Assembly: GCF_900460525.1 (NCBI RefSeq)
Contig: NZ_UHIY01000001.1
Coordinates: 1,054,001-1,118,000 of the forward strand
Length of the DNA: 64,000 nt
Reading direction: 5' to 3'
Source of the DNA: Yersinia kristensenii
GTDB lineage: Bacteria; Pseudomonadota; Gammaproteobacteria; Enterobacterales; Enterobacteriaceae
The notes beneath the pieces were generated by a model. It saw nothing but the letters and a program-made list of their open reading frames with translations. It ran no database searches and had not been told where the DNA came from. How positions within the stretch are numbered: position 1 is the first letter of the stretch; each line of letters opens with the position of its first letter. Shown one piece after another: positions 62,732 to 64,000 of the stretch. A program made the position numbers and the translations under genes.

Positions 62732-63455
62732 TCTGCGATTCAAACGCAGAATCAGTGGGTTGCTATTATTACTGATCATGGTCTGTAGTGTGCCGGCCAT
62801 GGCAAGTGTCGTGGCAGAAAGAACACGCATTATCTTCAGTGAGGGCAACACAGAAGAATCACTGCAACTGGTCAACAGTAATAGCTACCCGGTGGCTGTA
62901 CAGGTGTGGGTAGATGATGGCGATTTGATGGCAACACCGGAGAAAGCCATTTCCCCAGTATTAGTGTTGCCGCCATTGTTTCGCTTACAACCACAAGCCC
63001 AACGTAGCCTGCGTTTGATTTTATCGGGTGCCAGTAAATTACCGTTGGATAGAGAATCTGCATTCTGGCTCAATGTTTACGAAATCCCGCCCAAAGCGAC
63101 GGCTAAAACTGATGATGAATCTTCCGTTACACTGGCTTTGCGCATGCAATACAAAGTATTTTATCGCCCGAAAAACTTGCCCGCGCCGGGGGATGCGGTC
63201 AGCAAAGCATTAACTTTTGCCTTAGAACGTAACGACAATAGCGCCGTGGTGAGAGTTGATAACCCGACACCTTATTATGCCTCACTCTCCGCCCTCACAT
63301 TAGGTAGCGCTGAAGGATTACCCGATATGGTCGCCCCCTTCTCTAAGCTGGATTTTCCACTCAACCGTTTACCCCTCGCGGGCAGTAAAACTGTTGATTT
63401 TGTCTTAGTCGATGATTTAGGTAATCGTCAGGCTTTTAGCCGTGAGCTAAAATAA
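62697..63455 (+). CDS. Periplasmic fimbrial chaperone (second)
   Basis: This second PapD-like chaperone has 252 residues. A basic N region and hydrophobic signal (ISGLLLLLIMVCSVPAMA) precede the anchor Arg region VVAERTRIIFSEGN, then PPLFRLQPQAQRSLRLIL, LPLDRESAFWLNVYEIPPKA and QYKVFYRPKNLP. It overlaps the adhesin 3' end by 35 nt and has AGGAG upstream, so it is translationally coupled to it. It is perhaps dedicated to the adhesin. Salmonella stbABCDE has, as I recall, the same gene order with a terminal second chaperone. Confidence 0.93.
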   Translation: MRMRKWLSGFNNLRFKRRISGLLLLLIMVCSVPAMASVVAERTRIIFSEGNTEESLQLVNSNSYPVAVQVWVDDGDLMATPEKAISPVLVLPPLFRLQPQAQRSLRLILSGASKLPLDRESAFWLNVYEIPPKATAKTDDESSVTLALRMQYKVFYRPKNLPAPGDAVSKALTFALERNDNSAVVRVDNPTPYYASLSALTLGSAEGLPDMVAPFSKLDFPLNRLPLAGSKTVDFVLVDDLGNRQAFSRELK

Positions 63456-63494
63456 AGTACGCTGACGGCAATAGCCGTTTACGGTATGAGTCAA

Positions 63495-63521
63495 AAACAG
63501 AGTCTGCTCAAGACTCTGTTT
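63495..63521 (+). terminator. Intrinsic terminator of the fimbrial operon
   Basis: AAACAGAGTCT (63495-63505) and AGACTCTGTTT (63511-63521) form a perfect 11-bp stem with a 5-nt loop, followed by AT-rich sequence, 40 bp after the last stop codon. Confidence 0.85.
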
Positions 63522-64000
63522 AATTATATTTAGGGGAATATATTAACGCGGCTTATAAAAAGAGACTGTCCTAGCGCCAATAAATAATCTATTTTTACCT
63601 TCTTAATCTTGTATTACACGCGCAATCAAACTCGTCATTTTTATCTAAAATAAAAACTTTATATATAGATAACCACTTCCTACCCAACTATTGCCCACAT
63701 TATTTATACGCCTTTTAATGATCTTTCCATTTTTTATTTCCGCTCGGCTAAATTTAAAGATATAAGTGATGTAATTCACATATTTCGGCAAAAAATAAAA
63801 CCCTCAAACTTTTATATGTAAAAGTTAAATGCCAGAAAATTCACCATTAACTGCTTTATTTTTAAGAGTTAATCAATTTAAAACAGTATTTTTTTCGCCA
63901 TTACTTTTACTAATAAAAGAAAAAATTTAAATCGTGCTAAAAAACGTATTTTACATCACAAAAAACCCAATATTTCCCGCCAAGTGAATCCATTGACTTA
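63522..64000. other. AT-rich downstream flank of the fimbrial operon
   Basis: About 480 bp of very AT-rich DNA with no credible gene, similar in composition to the spacer upstream of the operon. It presumably leads to the next gene outside the window. Confidence 0.55.

Overview
The window looks like a chromosomal segment of a Yersinia species. Nearly every housekeeping protein aligns, from memory, with an Escherichia coli K-12 counterpart at high identity. The spacers carry full-length, deleted and enlarged ERIC elements, a known hallmark of Yersinia. A glp block that sits at 50 min in E. coli is joined here to genes of the 86-min region. The genus is inferred; no database search was run.

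Layout. 1-5814: glycerol-3-phosphate regulon, with glpB (cut by the window edge) and glpA on the minus strand, divergent from glpT-glpQ, and a CRP site plus GlpR operators between them. 6025-15012: yigL-pldB, rhtB/rhtC, recQ, pldA, yigI, rarD and corA, with a candidate short leader ORF upstream of corA. 15503-18712: an accessory island with a WbuC-type cupin, a PEP-hydrolase-family TIM barrel, a Tm-1-like (UPF0261) protein, paired palindromic operators and a broken TetR-family regulator. The regulator runs into a 3'-truncated uvrD; one deletion junction near 18642 appears to have removed the ends of both genes. 18510-31916: uvrD-yigB-xerC-yigA-dapF-lptM, cyaY, cyaA, and the divergent hemCDXY operon.

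32259-33527: the small RNA GlmZ with a sigma-54-type promoter and upstream TGTC-N10-GACA activator sites, then a four-tRNA operon (Arg-His-Leu-Pro, minus strand). 33626-48533: thrP (yifK) and the complete enterobacterial common antigen cluster wecA-wzzE-wecB-wecC-rffG-rffH-wecD-wecE-wzxE-wecF-wzyE-wecG, all on the minus strand, mostly overlapping or nearly abutting. 48921-56614: rho, trxA, rhlB, gppA, rep and ppiC. 57231-63455: a five-gene chaperone-usher fimbrial operon (major subunit, chaperone, usher, tip adhesin, second chaperone), bounded by AT-rich spacers and placed where E. coli has ilvC next to ppiC; it is probably an acquired island.

The main items for a second look are: the uvrD/tetR deletion fusion; the Tm-1-like/PEP-hydrolase module with its operators; the GlmZ promoter architecture; an Asp in place of the expected catalytic Asn in PldA; the candidate corA leader ORF; an unnamed ~74-bp palindromic repeat present twice; and the spectrum of ERIC variants.
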